In this document: one piece after another, positions 18,269 through 28,286 of the stretch
Layout of the letters: every line of letters starts with the position of its first letter
Position numbering within the stretch: the stretch's first letter is position 1
DNA from: an uncultured Planctomycetales bacterium
GTDB lineage: Bacteria > Planctomycetota > Planctomycetia > Pirellulales > S012-138
Direction of reading: 5' to 3'
NCBI GenBank assembly: GCA_937982665.1
Contig: CALJLD010000049.1
Coordinates: forward strand, 18,063 to 82,062
Length of the DNA stretch: 64,000 nt
Translations under genes and position numbers: made by a program
Notes under the pieces: model-generated
The model's input: the letters and a program-made list of their open reading frames with translations, nothing else
Database searches by the model: none
Told to the model about the DNA's origin: nothing

Positions 18269-21214
18269 TCAGACTTCCGCCGGCGTGACTTCGCTATCTG
18301 TTGTTAGTCGGCGGATCGTTGCGAATAACGTGCGCCGATCGATGGGCTTAAGCGCGTGCTCATCGCAGCCAGCCTCCAGGCAGCGTTTGCGATCTGAGGC
18401 CATGCCGTTAGCTGTAAGTGCGACAATGGGGAGTTGGTAGCCGGCCGCGCGCAACGCCCGTGTGGCCTCAACCCCGTCCATGACGGGCATTTGCATATCC
18501 ATCAGGATCAAATCATACGGATTGCCCTCGCTTAATTGAGCGAGGGCATCCTCATGCGCCAGCTTGCCATTCTCAACGATAGTCACATCGGCGCCGGCTT
18601 TCTTTAGCACGAACTCAATCAATCGTTGGCTGTCGACACTGTCTTCGGCCAAAAGTATGCGCGTACCTGCGGGCAGCTTGCCATCCACGCTTCCGGTGTT
18701 TGTTGGCTTTGTCTCATTCTTCCCATCGCCGGCGAGATCTTCGTTGACTTCCCCCGCATCGATGGTCGCCCGGAACGTTGTGCCAACTCCGAGCTCGGAA
18801 GAATGCACAGTGACGTTACCACCCAATGCCTTGGCCAAACGGCGACTGATGGTGAGTCCTAAGCCCGTCCCGCCAAAATTGCGCGTCGTTGAGGAATCCG
18901 CCTGGCTGAACGGGCGAAACAACGTACCGATCTGCTCTTGCGTCATCCCGATTCCGGTGTCGGTCACGTCAAACACCAGCTGATTTGCCAGGCCAGAGTC
19001 CCACTTTGCCGTCAACGTGACGCTGCCGTCAGTCGTGAATTTGATCGCATTGCCGATGAGGTTGACCAGGATCTGTTTGAGCCTCGTCGGATCGGTCTTG
19101 ATTGCGTTGGGGATACACCCATCTTGGCTGACAATGAGCTTCAAGCCTTTTGATCTGGCGCGCTCCCGCATGAGTTCTTCCACATCCTCCATCAGCACCA
19201 GAGGATCAGTTGTAACTGCCTCCATGGTCATGCTACCGGCTTCAATCTTTGAGAGATCAAGAATGTCATTGATCACAGCCAAGAGATGATTTCCGTTGCG
19301 CTTAATCGTATCCAACATCTCTACCCGGCGATCGCCCTCGACTTGCTCACCTTCCTCCAGCAAGATCTCGGTGTAACCCAGGATTGACGTCATCGGCGTA
19401 CGGATTTCATGGCTCATATTGGCCAGGAAGTCCGTCTTGGCGCGGTTCGCCGTTTCCGCCGAGGCTCTTGCGGTCTCCAACTCGTTAGCTTTGTGTTCAA
19501 GTTCGATCGCGGTTTGCTCAACTTTGGCGCGCGTTTCAGCCAGATTGTAAACGGTTTGCCTGAGTTCCTGTTCGGATCGCTCTTTTGCACGTTGAGCTTT
19601 CCAACCTTCGATGAAGGTCGCACACGTACTCAGGAACGGAGTTAACGGTTCAATAACATTCAGCGAGAATCCTTCCGGAGCGTTGGCCAGGCAAAGCGTT
19701 CCCACAACTTGCTGGCCTCGTTTGACGGGGATTCCCAGGAAGTTTTCGATAGGAGGATGCCCAACAGGCAGCCCTTTAGCGCGAGGGTCGGTTGCCGCCT
19801 CGTTGGCGACAATAACCTGTCCATCCAAAACGGTCCGTCCAAAGAGATTGTCCAGGTCCCCAAGTAACAAGCCCGAAGGTGCATGCTGTTTGTAGAATTC
19901 GTCCGCGTTTGGCAACCAATGAAAGTTTGTCACGGCATGAAGCTGGAGCTGTGGGTCTCCATTCGCACCCGGTACAGTCTCGGCGATGAATCCAAATTCG
20001 CTTCCTGTTAAATCCAATGCGTACGACAACACAGTTGTTAGCAATTCTTTGGGGTCAACTCCGTTGATGAATTGCTCGTGTGCATCAGTCAGTGCGTGAA
20101 GCAACCGCGAATGCTTCTGGTTCTGTTCCTCAAGTTGCACTCGTTGAGAGACGTCTGTGACCGTGGCCAACGCGATCGGCTTGCTTTCATGTTCCACGCA
20201 GGCCAGGCCAACTTCAAGCGAGATAGATTCCCCCTTCTTGGTGATTCCCATCACGATACTACGTGTGCCCATCGGCCGCATTGTGCCATCGGACAAATAC
20301 CTGCGCACGAGCGCGTCATGTTTCGGGCGAATACTATCCGGCACGAGTTGGTTGAGTCGCAGCCCAATCAACTCATCCGTGTCATAGCCAAAGATATTCG
20401 CAAGCGCTGGGTTGGAGTGCCGAATGATGCCCTCTGCGTCAACCAGCAGAATGCCATTTGGCGAAGACTTGATGGTTTGCGACAGGAACGACTCCAAACG
20501 TTCCCCGCGGTCTTGCGAGGCTAGAAACTTCTTCCCCAGTGTATGCCCGTACCAGAGCACGCCGATAACAATCAATACAACCGCGACAGCAATTGCCAGT
20601 TCACCAATCCACAGCGCGTACGCCTCGTCAAACTGCTCATTGAGTGCTTGCTGTTGGCTATCCTGTGCCAGCTGAACCAAAGAACCCACATGAGTTTGAA
20701 TCTTCGCGAGATCCGCGTCCATCAATGCCATGGATTCCGCTGCGGCATTCTCATTGCCGACTTGAAAGTTCGCCAAAACCGCCATCGCGTGGGCATGCAT
20801 TGAATTCTCAGTTCGGGCGACATGGTCCAATCTCCCAAGGAAGGAACTGGCGTTGGCAGTTGACCACTGATGCGGCGCCGGACCGATGGACTGTCGAACA
20901 TCTTTGAGCTTCGCTGCAAACGCCTGATGTGCTTCGTTCAGGTCTTGCCGTTGCTGGTCCGGGTCGGCCGTCAAAAACACATTGTTGCCGGGCGCGTTAA
21001 CGGCAATCGCCGCAGGGCCCAAGGCCGAGAATTGAGAAATCTGATCGGCCCAGCCACGGTTGGATTCAACGGAAGAAGTGTAATTCGTTCGCGATACATG
21101 TCCCAACGCAAGACTGATAATAATGGTTGCCAAATCAATCGTCGCCAAGACGAAATAGACTCGGTGCCAGCGCGGGGTGCGGCCCTGCTGCCCGATTTGT
21201 GCGAAATCGATCAT
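18269..21214 (-). CDS. Hybrid sensor histidine kinase/response regulator (PAS-GAF-HisKA-HATPase-REC)
   Basis: 981 residues. Two membrane helices (about 17-39 and 203-223) bracket a helical periplasmic sensor segment. Then come a PAS domain (about 244-355, LLVDAEGIIRHSNPALANIF), a GAF domain (about 376-540) and a coiled coil (545-595). HisKA carries phospho-His 602 in SHEIRTPMTSILGY. The HATPase has N- and G-boxes (NLIGNAIKFT, GGTGLGLTISRRLA). The C-terminal receiver has phospho-Asp 906 in LILMDMQMPVMDG and the switch Lys in ALKPID. All catalytic residues are present. No output regulator gene is adjacent, so the phosphotransfer target is unknown. It follows tgt on the same strand after 178 bases. 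Confidence 0.93.
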   Translation of the reverse strand: MIDFAQIGQQGRTPRWHRVYFVLATIDLATIIISLALGHVSRTNYTSSVESNRGWADQISQFSALGPAAIAVNAPGNNVFLTADPDQQRQDLNEAHQAFAAKLKDVRQSIGPAPHQWSTANASSFLGRLDHVARTENSMHAHAMAVLANFQVGNENAAAESMALMDADLAKIQTHVGSLVQLAQDSQQQALNEQFDEAYALWIGELAIAVAVVLIVIGVLWYGHTLGKKFLASQDRGERLESFLSQTIKSSPNGILLVDAEGIIRHSNPALANIFGYDTDELIGLRLNQLVPDSIRPKHDALVRRYLSDGTMRPMGTRSIVMGITKKGESISLEVGLACVEHESKPIALATVTDVSQRVQLEEQNQKHSRLLHALTDAHEQFINGVDPKELLTTVLSYALDLTGSEFGFIAETVPGANGDPQLQLHAVTNFHWLPNADEFYKQHAPSGLLLGDLDNLFGRTVLDGQVIVANEAATDPRAKGLPVGHPPIENFLGIPVKRGQQVVGTLCLANAPEGFSLNVIEPLTPFLSTCATFIEGWKAQRAKERSEQELRQTVYNLAETRAKVEQTAIELEHKANELETARASAETANRAKTDFLANMSHEIRTPMTSILGYTEILLEEGEQVEGDRRVEMLDTIKRNGNHLLAVINDILDLSKIEAGSMTMEAVTTDPLVLMEDVEELMRERARSKGLKLIVSQDGCIPNAIKTDPTRLKQILVNLIGNAIKFTTDGSVTLTAKWDSGLANQLVFDVTDTGIGMTQEQIGTLFRPFSQADSSTTRNFGGTGLGLTISRRLAKALGGNVTVHSSELGVGTTFRATIDAGEVNEDLAGDGKNETKPTNTGSVDGKLPAGTRILLAEDSVDSQRLIEFVLKKAGADVTIVENGKLAHEDALAQLSEGNPYDLILMDMQMPVMDGVEATRALRAAGYQLPIVALTANGMASDRKRCLEAGCDEHALKPIDRRTLFATIRRLTTDSEVTPAEV

Positions 21215-21261
21215 TGCTAATGCGAATCACTTGGCGCGAGAAAAGTGTGCCAACTCCAAAG

Positions 21262-21319
21262 CTTAGGTTGTCCGCAGCGCGCGGTTTCGCAACACACCTG
21301 CACATTTATGCAACCTAAG
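21262..21319. repeat. Spaced inverted repeat between tgt and the hybrid kinase
   Basis: CTTAGGTTG (21262-21270) and CAACCTAAG (21311-21319) are exact 9-base inverted arms 40 bases apart. They lie downstream of tgt and about 50 bases upstream of the kinase start. A regulator binding site or long stem-loop is possible. Confidence 0.35.
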
Positions 21320-21392
21320 ACAACCAACGCTGGATTGCGTTCAAAACCCAATGCTGCCGCAGCTTGTTCCCAACTGCCGATCTGCGCAAACT

Positions 21393-22514
21393 TCAATCCG
21401 CGTTCCAGCCCGCTTGCTTCTTGCGATGAAAATCCGCAAACACACTCTGCGTAATCGCTTCGCGGGCGTCTCGCATCAACCTCTGATAATACGTCAGGTT
21501 GTGCGCCGTCAGCAGGATCGGCCCCAGCATCTCGTCAGCCATAAACAGATGCCGCAAATAGCCACGGCTATGCTGACAAGCGGGGCAGGGACAGCCTTCT
21601 TCAAGCGGTGATTGGTCGCGCTCGTGGCACTTGTTCCGCAAGCGGATGGGGCCGGTGTCGGAATACGCCAGTGCGTTGCGTCCATTGCGGGTTGGCAACA
21701 CACAGTCAAACATGTCAACGCCCTGCGCGATTGCTTCAAGCAAATCCCACGGCTGCCCAACTCCCATCAAATAACGGGGCTTCGCTGGTGGCAACACCGA
21801 AGTACACTCGCGCAGGATGTGATACATCTGCTCCGGCGTCTCGCCCACGCTGAGACCACCGATCGCATAGCCATCGAAATCAAAATCCAGCAAACGCTGA
21901 GAACATTCAATTCGCATGGCCGGATCCAGGCCGCCTTGCACAATTCCAAACTGCGCCTGATGCGGTTGCGCGGCCTTGTGATGGGCTGCTCTCGCGCGCT
22001 TGGCCCACAGAATTGTGCGCTCCACCGCTTCACGGATTTGCTCCGGCGAGCTTGGCAGCCGGACCACGTGGTCCAGCACCATGGCGATATCGCTCCCCAG
22101 CGCGGCTTGGATCTCAACAGCCCGCTCGGGCGTTAGGTTGAGCAGTGCGCCATCAATGTGCGAACGAAACTTGGCGCCCTCATCATCGATCTTGACGATC
22201 TTTGCCAGGCTGAAGATTTGAAACCCGCCACTGTCGGTCAAGATCGGCGCTGGCCAGCCCATGAACGTATGCAGGCCGCCAAACTCGGCGATGATGTCCT
22301 CACCCGGCCGCAAAGCCAGGTGATAGGTATTCCCCAAGACAATTTCCGCGCCGGTCGCCTGAACGCCAGGCACATCAATGCCTTTGACCGTGGCAACAGT
22401 TCCCACCGGCATGAAAGCTGGCGTTTGCACCGCACCATGTGCCGTGCGGAATTCTCCCCGCCGCGCGGAGGTTTGTGAATCTTCGGCCTGAACATGAAAC
22501 AAAAACGCGGACAT
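21393..22514 (-). CDS. tgt: tRNA-guanine transglycosylase (queuine tRNA-ribosyltransferase)
   Basis: Tgt (373 aa) swaps guanine 34 for preQ1 in tRNAs with GUN anticodons, the first tRNA-bound step of queuosine formation. The core is intact: LTDSGGFQIFSLA (with the conserved Asp), LGSDIAMVLD, QFGIVQGG, YAIGGLSVGE and GVDMFDCVLPTRNGR (with the nucleophile Asp). The zinc ligands are at the C-terminus (CPCPACQHSRGYLRHL). The open frame reaches 22601, but ATG 22514 gives the usual MSAFLFHVQAEDSQTSARRG start. queC in the same window supports a working queuosine pathway. Confidence 0.95.
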   Translation of the reverse strand: MSAFLFHVQAEDSQTSARRGEFRTAHGAVQTPAFMPVGTVATVKGIDVPGVQATGAEIVLGNTYHLALRPGEDIIAEFGGLHTFMGWPAPILTDSGGFQIFSLAKIVKIDDEGAKFRSHIDGALLNLTPERAVEIQAALGSDIAMVLDHVVRLPSSPEQIREAVERTILWAKRARAAHHKAAQPHQAQFGIVQGGLDPAMRIECSQRLLDFDFDGYAIGGLSVGETPEQMYHILRECTSVLPPAKPRYLMGVGQPWDLLEAIAQGVDMFDCVLPTRNGRNALAYSDTGPIRLRNKCHERDQSPLEEGCPCPACQHSRGYLRHLFMADEMLGPILLTAHNLTYYQRLMRDAREAITQSVFADFHRKKQAGWNAD

Positions 22515-22768
22515 GCGGCGATTGTACGCATCACTGCTACGAATGCGATGGGGCTTCAGCCGATGGCCGACTCGATCCGCACCGTGATGTTCGGCGGGCA
22601 AGACCGAATCACAGCCTGCAGCTTCTTAGCGCTCAGTCCAACTACGGGCCATCGACTGCGCACCCCAGCGAAACGTCATGTTGACTGAATACCGTCTGCG
22701 CGGGAACACCGACAGGAGGGAACGCATGAACCACGTAGGCCAATCCAGCCACTTCGCGATAGCACCAC

Positions 22769-23590
22769 CTATCCAACGGCGGCAAGGCATCGCTTCAGGT
22801 ATGCGATGCTCTCACTCGCGATCTTCTCCGCGCCGGGCGAATAGTCAAAGACCTCGACGCTGACCCAACCGTCATAGCTCGTGACTTCGAGCGCCTTGAG
22901 AATTGGCTCGAATTCCAGTTCGCCCATGCCGGGTCCCAACAGGTTCGGGTCGTTGGCGTGGAAGTGGGCGAGTTGATCGGCATGCATCGCAATGATTGCC
23001 GGAATCGCTTGCTGCTCGGTTGTCATCGCTTTGCAGTCAAGGTGCAGCCGACAATGAGGATGGTCAATCGTGTCAATCAGTCGGCTCGCTTCGTCCGCGG
23101 TGTTGAGAAAGTTGCCTTCCTGCGGACCAAGCGGTTCTACGGCCAAGACGACGTCACACTTCTCGCACTCCGGCATGATTTGCCCAAACACTTCCGCGGC
23201 ATATGCCATCCCGTCTTTGTTGCTGACGCCATCTGCCAGGTTTCTCTGCTGGGGCGAACCAAAGACCATCACGCTGCCACCCAACTCACCGCACAAGCGC
23301 GCCAGGTCAATCAGATACTCGGCCGTTCGCTGGCGAACCTCGGCATCGGGACTGGTTAGATGCAGGCCTTCGGTTTGGGCCAAGAGCCAATGCAATCCAA
23401 CGACCGTTAAGCCGGACGACTGGCATGCCGAGCGCAATTCCTTGATTTGCGCCTTCGTGATTTGCCGGGCATCCTTGTTGAGCGTGAAGGGAGCAATCTC
23501 CAAGCCTGTGTAGCCGCAGTCCGCGACCAGGTCGGCAACTTCCCGGATTGGCATATCCCCAAACGTTTCATTACAAATCGCGAGTTTCAT
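22769..23590 (-). CDS. Sugar phosphate isomerase/epimerase family protein (xylose isomerase-like TIM barrel)
   Basis: 273 residues with the AP_endonuc_2 TIM-barrel pattern: MKLAICNETFGDMPIREVAD at the start, CGYTGLEIAPF, VVGLHWLLAQTEGLHL, VLAVEPLGPQEGNFLNT (metal-binding Glu), CRLHLDCKAM and LAHFHANDPNLLGPGMGELE (His and Asp ligands), then WVSVEVFDYSPG (terminal Glu). These residues fit a divalent metal site. Substrate is unknown; members include sugar epimerases, inosose dehydratases and hydroxypyruvate isomerases. No signal peptide is present, so it is cytoplasmic. It sits alone upstream of tgt by about 250 bases. Confidence 0.82.
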   Translation of the reverse strand: MKLAICNETFGDMPIREVADLVADCGYTGLEIAPFTLNKDARQITKAQIKELRSACQSSGLTVVGLHWLLAQTEGLHLTSPDAEVRQRTAEYLIDLARLCGELGGSVMVFGSPQQRNLADGVSNKDGMAYAAEVFGQIMPECEKCDVVLAVEPLGPQEGNFLNTADEASRLIDTIDHPHCRLHLDCKAMTTEQQAIPAIIAMHADQLAHFHANDPNLLGPGMGELEFEPILKALEVTSYDGWVSVEVFDYSPGAEKIASESIAYLKRCLAAVG

Positions 23591-23846
23591 GTGGGTAATT
23601 TACTCGTCCAACTGCCGTCCGCATAGCCACCGACCTCAACGCGGCAGGTTCTGCTTAAATTCGCTCCAAGGGTACGTCGCCGGAACAAGCTTACCTGCCG
23701 GCTGAGGAATTACCCAATGCACTGCCACCTCGACGCCGCGCAGATGATCGCGTAATGTTGAGCAACCAACTTCGCCCAGCTTGCCAGCTTGCGTTGGTAC
23801 GGAACTGAGAATTGGCCGAGTCTGTTACTGTTCTCCAAGACACGTG

Positions 23847-24893
23847 ATGATCGATACGATTTACGAGTGGTACGATCAGGGCGTTGCGCGGATCAACTCG
23901 CCGACAATCGCATCGCTTGTCCTGTTGGTGGGCGTGGCCTGCCTGGTGTTGGGCGGCCGCTGGCTGGTGAATGGTTCTGTGGCACTGGCCAAACGCTTGG
24001 GCATTTCCACGCTGATTGTTGGACTGACTGTTGTGGCCTTTGGGACAAGTTCGCCTGAGTTGGCGTTCAACCTGATTGCCGCAATCAACAACAACACCGG
24101 ACTGAGCTTCGGCAATGTGATTGGCTCCAACATTGCCAACATTGGTTTGGTCTTGGCGCTCTCGGCCATCACGGCACCGCTTGTAATTCAGCGCCGCGTG
24201 CTGACCAAAGAACTCCCCTGGCTGATGTTGATCAGCTTGGCGACTATCGTGCTGGCGTTAACTCCGCCGCATATCGAGGTCAGTCGTAACTTAGAGTTCG
24301 GTTTTGCACGGCTGGATGGAATCATTTATCTGGGATCCTTCGTGCTGTTCTTGATTATGTGGTTCCGCATGGCCAGAAGTGATGCGCGCGGCACGCTGCT
24401 TCCCGCGGAAAAAGAAGTCCTGGGCGAAGACCCGCCCGGCTCGCTTATTGTGGCAGGCTTGCTGGTTGTGCTTGGCTTATCTTTGTTGATGGCCGGAGGA
24501 AAAGCCGCGGAAGTTGGCGCGGTTAAGCTGGCGGAGATGTTCAACGTTAGCGAAGCCGTGATTGGTTTGACCATTGTCGCTATCGCAACGAGCTTACCCG
24601 AAGCGATCGCATCTATCACAGCTTGCCGAGCCGGTCATACAGACCTGGCGGTGGGCAACGTCATCGGCAGCAACATCTTCAATCTGGTGTTGGTGCTGGG
24701 CATTACCAGCACGGTCAAGCCGCTTGCCATCCCGTCCGAGAACGGCTGGTTTGACTTGATCTTGATGAATGTGCTGACGCTGGTTGTCTTGCTCTTGGCT
24801 TGGGTGCGCGGTTTGAAAATACGCCGCAATGATGGGCTGTTTTTGTTGCTGACGTACGTGGCGTTTTTGCTTTACCGCACGCTTTCAGCTTAG
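23847..24893 (+). CDS. Calcium/sodium antiporter (YrbG/K+-dependent exchanger-like)
   Basis: 348 residues with about ten membrane helices in two inverted halves, each carrying the exchanger alpha-repeat: VVAFGTSSPELAFN followed by GNVIGSNIANIGLVLAL, and VAIATSLPEAIAS followed by GNVIGSNIFNLVLVLG. The acidic residues of GTSSPE and ATSLPE form the cation site in this family. It exchanges Na+ for Ca2+ across the inner membrane. The frame opens at 23781, but ATG 23847 removes a Cys/Arg-rich leader unlikely to be translated. A cytoplasmic loop (LPAEKEVLGEDPPG) separates the halves. Confidence 0.92.
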   Translation: MIDTIYEWYDQGVARINSPTIASLVLLVGVACLVLGGRWLVNGSVALAKRLGISTLIVGLTVVAFGTSSPELAFNLIAAINNNTGLSFGNVIGSNIANIGLVLALSAITAPLVIQRRVLTKELPWLMLISLATIVLALTPPHIEVSRNLEFGFARLDGIIYLGSFVLFLIMWFRMARSDARGTLLPAEKEVLGEDPPGSLIVAGLLVVLGLSLLMAGGKAAEVGAVKLAEMFNVSEAVIGLTIVAIATSLPEAIASITACRAGHTDLAVGNVIGSNIFNLVLVLGITSTVKPLAIPSENGWFDLILMNVLTLVVLLLAWVRGLKIRRNDGLFLLLTYVAFLLYRTLSA

Positions 24894-24919
24894 TTGGGAA
24901 GGAAGAGGAGCCTGCAAGC

Positions 24920-24953
24920 AAAAAAAAACGGCCGCCGACAAGTCGGCGACCGT
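24920..24953 (-). terminator. Rho-independent terminator of the thioredoxin-like gene
   Basis: Read on the minus strand, ACGGTCGCCGAC and GTCGGCGGCCGT form a 12-base stem (one G-U pair) with a 2-base turn, followed by nine T residues. It lies 31 bases after the stop codon of the exported thioredoxin-like gene. This is the clearest intrinsic terminator in the window. Confidence 0.88.
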
Positions 24954-24983
24954 TCGAGTGTTTAGCTTTGCCAAGCGAAGCTA

Positions 24984-25598
24984 TTATTTGGCTTCGTATT
25001 GGATTCCGCAGCCTTGCGGGCGGGTTTCTTTCTTCTCGACACCTTCGCCGGCGAGCACGGCGTCAACAGCGGTCTTCAAGTAGGTCTTCGAAACGCGGGA
25101 TGCATCCATTTGGTTGTCATCAAACGCGCCCATGTATGCGATCTTGCGGTCGCCGTCCAGCAGGAAAACTTCTGGAGTTACGCTTGAGCCATAAGCTCGC
25201 GCGATCTCTTGGCTTTCGTCATACAGGTAAGGGAAGTTGAAGCCCTTCTCGGCGGAACGTTCTTTCATGGCCGGCATCTTGTCGGCTTCAATGTTGTTGA
25301 CGTTAATGGCGACGACTCTTACGCCTTTGGCTTCGTACTCTTTAGCGAAAGCAATGAAGCGGTCTTCATTGGCCACCGCGACAGGGCAGTGGTTGCAAGT
25401 GAAGATTACGACAACCGCCTTGGCGTCCTTCAAATCCGCCAGGCTGTGTTTGTTGTCATCTGTGCCGGGCAGGGTTTCCCAAGCGGGAGCGGCATCGCCA
25501 ATCGAAAGGACTGTGTTGAATTCACCAGCTGGGACAGGTGCTGCCACGAAGGTGAAAGCCGCGGCGCAAACGGCCGCCAGTGCGAGAAATCGAGTCAT
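24984..25598 (-). CDS. Exported thioredoxin-like (redoxin) protein with CNHC active site
   Basis: 204 residues. The signal peptide (TRFLALAAVCAAAFTFVAAP) ends near VPAGEF. The redoxin domain has IGDAAPAWETLPGTDD, then VVVIFTCNHCPVAVANEDR, where the CxxC pair is CNHC followed by Pro, and the cis-Pro region SSVTPEVFLLDGD. This CNHCP subfamily of AhpC/TSA-like proteins is common in planctomycetes and is thought to act in periplasmic thiol chemistry; its substrate is unknown. Two upstream ATGs are in frame (25610 and 25640). I chose 25598 because GGAGAG lies just before it. A strong terminator follows. Confidence 0.87.
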   Translation of the reverse strand: MTRFLALAAVCAAAFTFVAAPVPAGEFNTVLSIGDAAPAWETLPGTDDNKHSLADLKDAKAVVVIFTCNHCPVAVANEDRFIAFAKEYEAKGVRVVAINVNNIEADKMPAMKERSAEKGFNFPYLYDESQEIARAYGSSVTPEVFLLDGDRKIAYMGAFDDNQMDASRVSKTYLKTAVDAVLAGEGVEKKETRPQGCGIQYEAK

Positions 25599-26171
25599 GA
25601 AACTCTCCATGCGTAAGAAATCTGGGTGAATGCCGTCCAAGAAATCCCTGGACGGAACTGCGTTCAGCGGTGAACAAACGCCAGCGAATGCCTCGTGTTC
25701 AACTCATTCGCATCGGCTGAAGTTAGTAGTTAATAGTGCCGCTTAAGGGCGAGAACTTCAAGTGGCGGCAAAGTGCGATGCGACTGGGCCAGACGAATCG
25801 CGGCCTAAGAACTCGCGTGCTGGCACCCTTTGGCACCGGATTCGCCAACGCGAATCGCCGCTTCCCCCAAGTGACTGCCATTCTGACAGGGGAATTCCGC
25901 ATCGGTCTACTGTTGAGATGCAATCACGGAAGTGCTTGTCTGAGAACACCTTGCGCCCTGGCTAGCTTTGCGGCACGGCACTTGCCATATATGCGGCCCA
26001 ATTGGAAGGCGACTGCCGTTCTGTCTGGTGGTCCACATCCATACCTGAGCCAGATTCTCAACCAAAATTCTAGCTGCCGAATGACGCGAGCGAGTTGCCA
26101 GCTGGTGCTGGCGGAAGCAATCGGAAAGCGTCCCGGCGATTCCCAAAAGATCCACTCGGAGGAATTCCACC
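25599..26171. other. Long intergenic region upstream of groEL1
   Basis: 573 bases between the divergent thioredoxin-like and groEL1 genes. The open frame at 25736-26194 has no protein-like pattern. I looked for the CIRCE operator (TTAGCACTC-N9-GAGTGCTAA) and found no convincing copy. A small GATTCG-CCAACG-CGAATC hairpin occurs near 25840-25857. The heat-shock promoter is probably here but I cannot place it. Confidence 0.5.
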
Positions 26172-27887
26172 GTGGCAAAGCAAATGGTCTTTGATGAAGA
26201 AGCCCGCGCCCCCCTGGCCGCCGGCGTTGGCAAATTGGCGAAAGCCGTTCGCAGCACGCTGGGGCCCCGCGGCCGCAACGCAATCTTGGACAAAGGTTGG
26301 GGCTCGCCCAAGATCACCAAGGACGGCGTGACGGTTGCCGAAGACATCGACCTGGACGACCCGTACGAAAACTTGGGCGCTCAGCTGGTCAAGGAAGCCG
26401 CCAGCAAGACCAATGATGTTGCCGGTGACGGCACCACTACCGCCACCGTTTTGGCGGAAGCCATCTATCGGGAAGGTCTGAAGATGATTGCGGCCGGCGC
26501 TGACGCCATGGCCCTGTCTCGCGGCATCCATGCGGCCACAGAAAAGGTCGTCGAAGCGATCGGCAAGATGGCCACCAAGATCAATGAGAAGGCCAAGACC
26601 GAGATCAAGCAGGTCGCCGCTATCGCTGGAAACAACGACACGACAATTGGCGATGTCCTGGCGGAAGCCTTTCTCAAGGTTGGCAAAGATGGCGTCATCA
26701 CCGTTGAAGAAGGCCGCAGTGCCGAGACGTATGTGGATGTTGTCGAAGGCATGCAGTTTGATCGCGGTTTTCTTTCGCCGCACTTCGTCACAAACGAAGA
26801 CGATCAAACGGTCGAGTTCGAGAACGCCTTTTTCCTGATCTACGAGGAAAAGATCTCCAACGCCAAGAACCTGGTGCCGGTGTTGGAAGCCGTGAGCAAA
26901 GCCGGCAAGCCGCTGGTGATTATCGCCGAGGACATCGAAGGCGAAGCCCTGGCGACTTTGGTTGTGAACAAGCTGCGTGGCATCTTGCAAATCGCCGCGG
27001 TCAAGGCTCCCGGTTATGGCGATCGCCGCAAGGCCATGTTGGGTGACATCGCCGTGTTGACCGGCGGTGAAGCCATCTTCAAGGACTTGGGAATTGATCT
27101 CGAATCGGTCCGTATTGACAACCTTGGCAAGGCCAAGAAGGTCTTAATCTCGAGCGACAAGACGACGATCGTCGGTGGCGGCGGCAGCAAAGACGCCATC
27201 AACGGCCGCGTTGATCAGATCCGTCGCGAGATCGAGTCCACTGATAGCGACTACGATCGCGAGAAACTGCAAGAACGCCTGGCCAAGCTGGCCGGTGGCG
27301 TTGCTCAGATCAACTGTGGCGCCGCGACAGAAACCGAAATGAAAGAGCGCAAAGCTCTGCTGGAAGATGCCAAGTCTGCCACGCAAGCCGCGTTGGAAGA
27401 AGGCATTGTCCCCGGCGGCGGTGTTGCTCTCATCCGCTGCGAAAAGGCCATCGACAAGCTCGACCTGGAAGGCGACGAAGCCATGGGTGCAAAGATTGTC
27501 GGCAATGTGCTGCACTACCCGTTGCGGTACATCGCGGAGAACGCCGGCCTGGACGGTGCCGTGGTTGTTAATCGTGTTCGTCAGCTCAAAGCCAAGAACG
27601 AAGGCTATGACGCCGACGGCGATCGCTATGGCGACATGATTTCTTTTGGCATTGTTGATCCGGCCAAAGTCACACGCACCGCGCTGCAAAACGCAGCCAG
27701 CGTTGCGGCCCTGCTGCTGACCACGGATTCCCTCATCACGGAAATCCCGAAGGAAGAGGAAGACGAAGGCGGCCACCACGATCATGACCACGGAATGGGT
27801 GGCATGGGCGGAATGGGCGGCGGCATGGGTGGAATGGGAGGCATGGGCGGCATGGACATGGGTGCAATGGGCGGCATGGGCTTCTAG
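26172..27887 (+). CDS. groEL: Chaperonin GroEL, copy 1 (Gly-Met/His-rich tail)
   Basis: 571-residue 60-kDa chaperonin that folds proteins with GroES using ATP. Conserved ATPase motifs are present ([26 protein letters not shown] block as [15 protein letters not shown]). GTG start with GGAGG 8 bases upstream. The apical substrate-binding stretch differs from E. coli: RGFLSPHFV replaces RGYLSPYFI, so Tyr203 becomes His. The C-terminus is unusual: a His/Asp cluster (GGHHDHDHG) followed by seven or more GGM repeats, longer than the single GGM tail of E. coli. Its N-terminal equatorial sequence ([20 protein letters not shown]) is more divergent than that of copy 2. The two copies flank groES, suggesting specialised substrates. 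Confidence 0.95.
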   Translation: MAKQMVFDEEARAPLAAGVGKLAKAVRSTLGPRGRNAILDKGWGSPKITKDGVTVAEDIDLDDPYENLGAQLVKEAASKTNDVAGDGTTTATVLAEAIYREGLKMIAAGADAMALSRGIHAATEKVVEAIGKMATKINEKAKTEIKQVAAIAGNNDTTIGDVLAEAFLKVGKDGVITVEEGRSAETYVDVVEGMQFDRGFLSPHFVTNEDDQTVEFENAFFLIYEEKISNAKNLVPVLEAVSKAGKPLVIIAEDIEGEALATLVVNKLRGILQIAAVKAPGYGDRRKAMLGDIAVLTGGEAIFKDLGIDLESVRIDNLGKAKKVLISSDKTTIVGGGGSKDAINGRVDQIRREIESTDSDYDREKLQERLAKLAGGVAQINCGAATETEMKERKALLEDAKSATQAALEEGIVPGGGVALIRCEKAIDKLDLEGDEAMGAKIVGNVLHYPLRYIAENAGLDGAVVVNRVRQLKAKNEGYDADGDRYGDMISFGIVDPAKVTRTALQNAASVAALLLTTDSLITEIPKEEEDEGGHHDHDHGMGGMGGMGGGMGGMGGMGGMDMGAMGGMGF

Positions 27888-27973
27888 TCACTCGCTCCGT
27901 AACCCCCATCAACAATCAACACCCGCATTCAACACACAACCAACAACTCACAACGTTGACAAGGAAATAACCT

Positions 27974-28264
27974 ATGACCCTGCGTCCTCTCGATGATCGC
28001 GTCGTTGTCGAACCCATGAGCGCGGAAGAAGTCACCTCCGGCGGTATCGTGCTGCCGGACTCCGCTCAAGAGAAACCACAGCGCGGGACGGTCGTTTCGG
28101 TCGGTCCCGGCAAACTGATGGATTCCGGCGAGCGTGGCAGCCTTTCCATCACCATTGGCGATGAAGTGATCTACGGTCGCTATGCCGGCAGCGATGTCGA
28201 AGTTGGCGGTAAGGATCTCAAGATCATGCGTGAGACGGACATTCTCGCCAAAGTGGTTTCATAG
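27974..28264 (+). CDS. groES: Co-chaperonin GroES
   Basis: 96-residue GroES, the heptameric lid of the chaperonin cage. The sequence reads [20 protein letters not shown], then [20 protein letters not shown] (mobile loop), [25 protein letters not shown] and RETDILAKV, with normal spacing and length. AAGGA lies upstream of the ATG. It is 86 bases after groEL1 and 86 bases before groEL2, so one transcript could supply both chaperonins. Confidence 0.97.
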   Translation: MTLRPLDDRVVVEPMSAEEVTSGGIVLPDSAQEKPQRGTVVSVGPGKLMDSGERGSLSITIGDEVIYGRYAGSDVEVGGKDLKIMRETDILAKVVS

Positions 28265-28286
28265 CCAGGCGACTCCCAAAACATCG

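Noticed and set aside
22678..22863. 61-residue frame with a perfect AGGAGG before an internal ATG at 22727
   Set aside because: The ribosome binding site is good, but the frame runs into the sugar isomerase gene in antisense and the predicted peptide (MNHVGQSSHFAIAPPIQRRQ) has no family features.
25599..26171. Search for a CIRCE operator upstream of groEL1
   Set aside because: A TAGCTGCC and later GCCAGCTGG stretch looks vaguely symmetrical, but arms do not pair and neither matches TTAGCACTC-N9-GAGTGCTAA.
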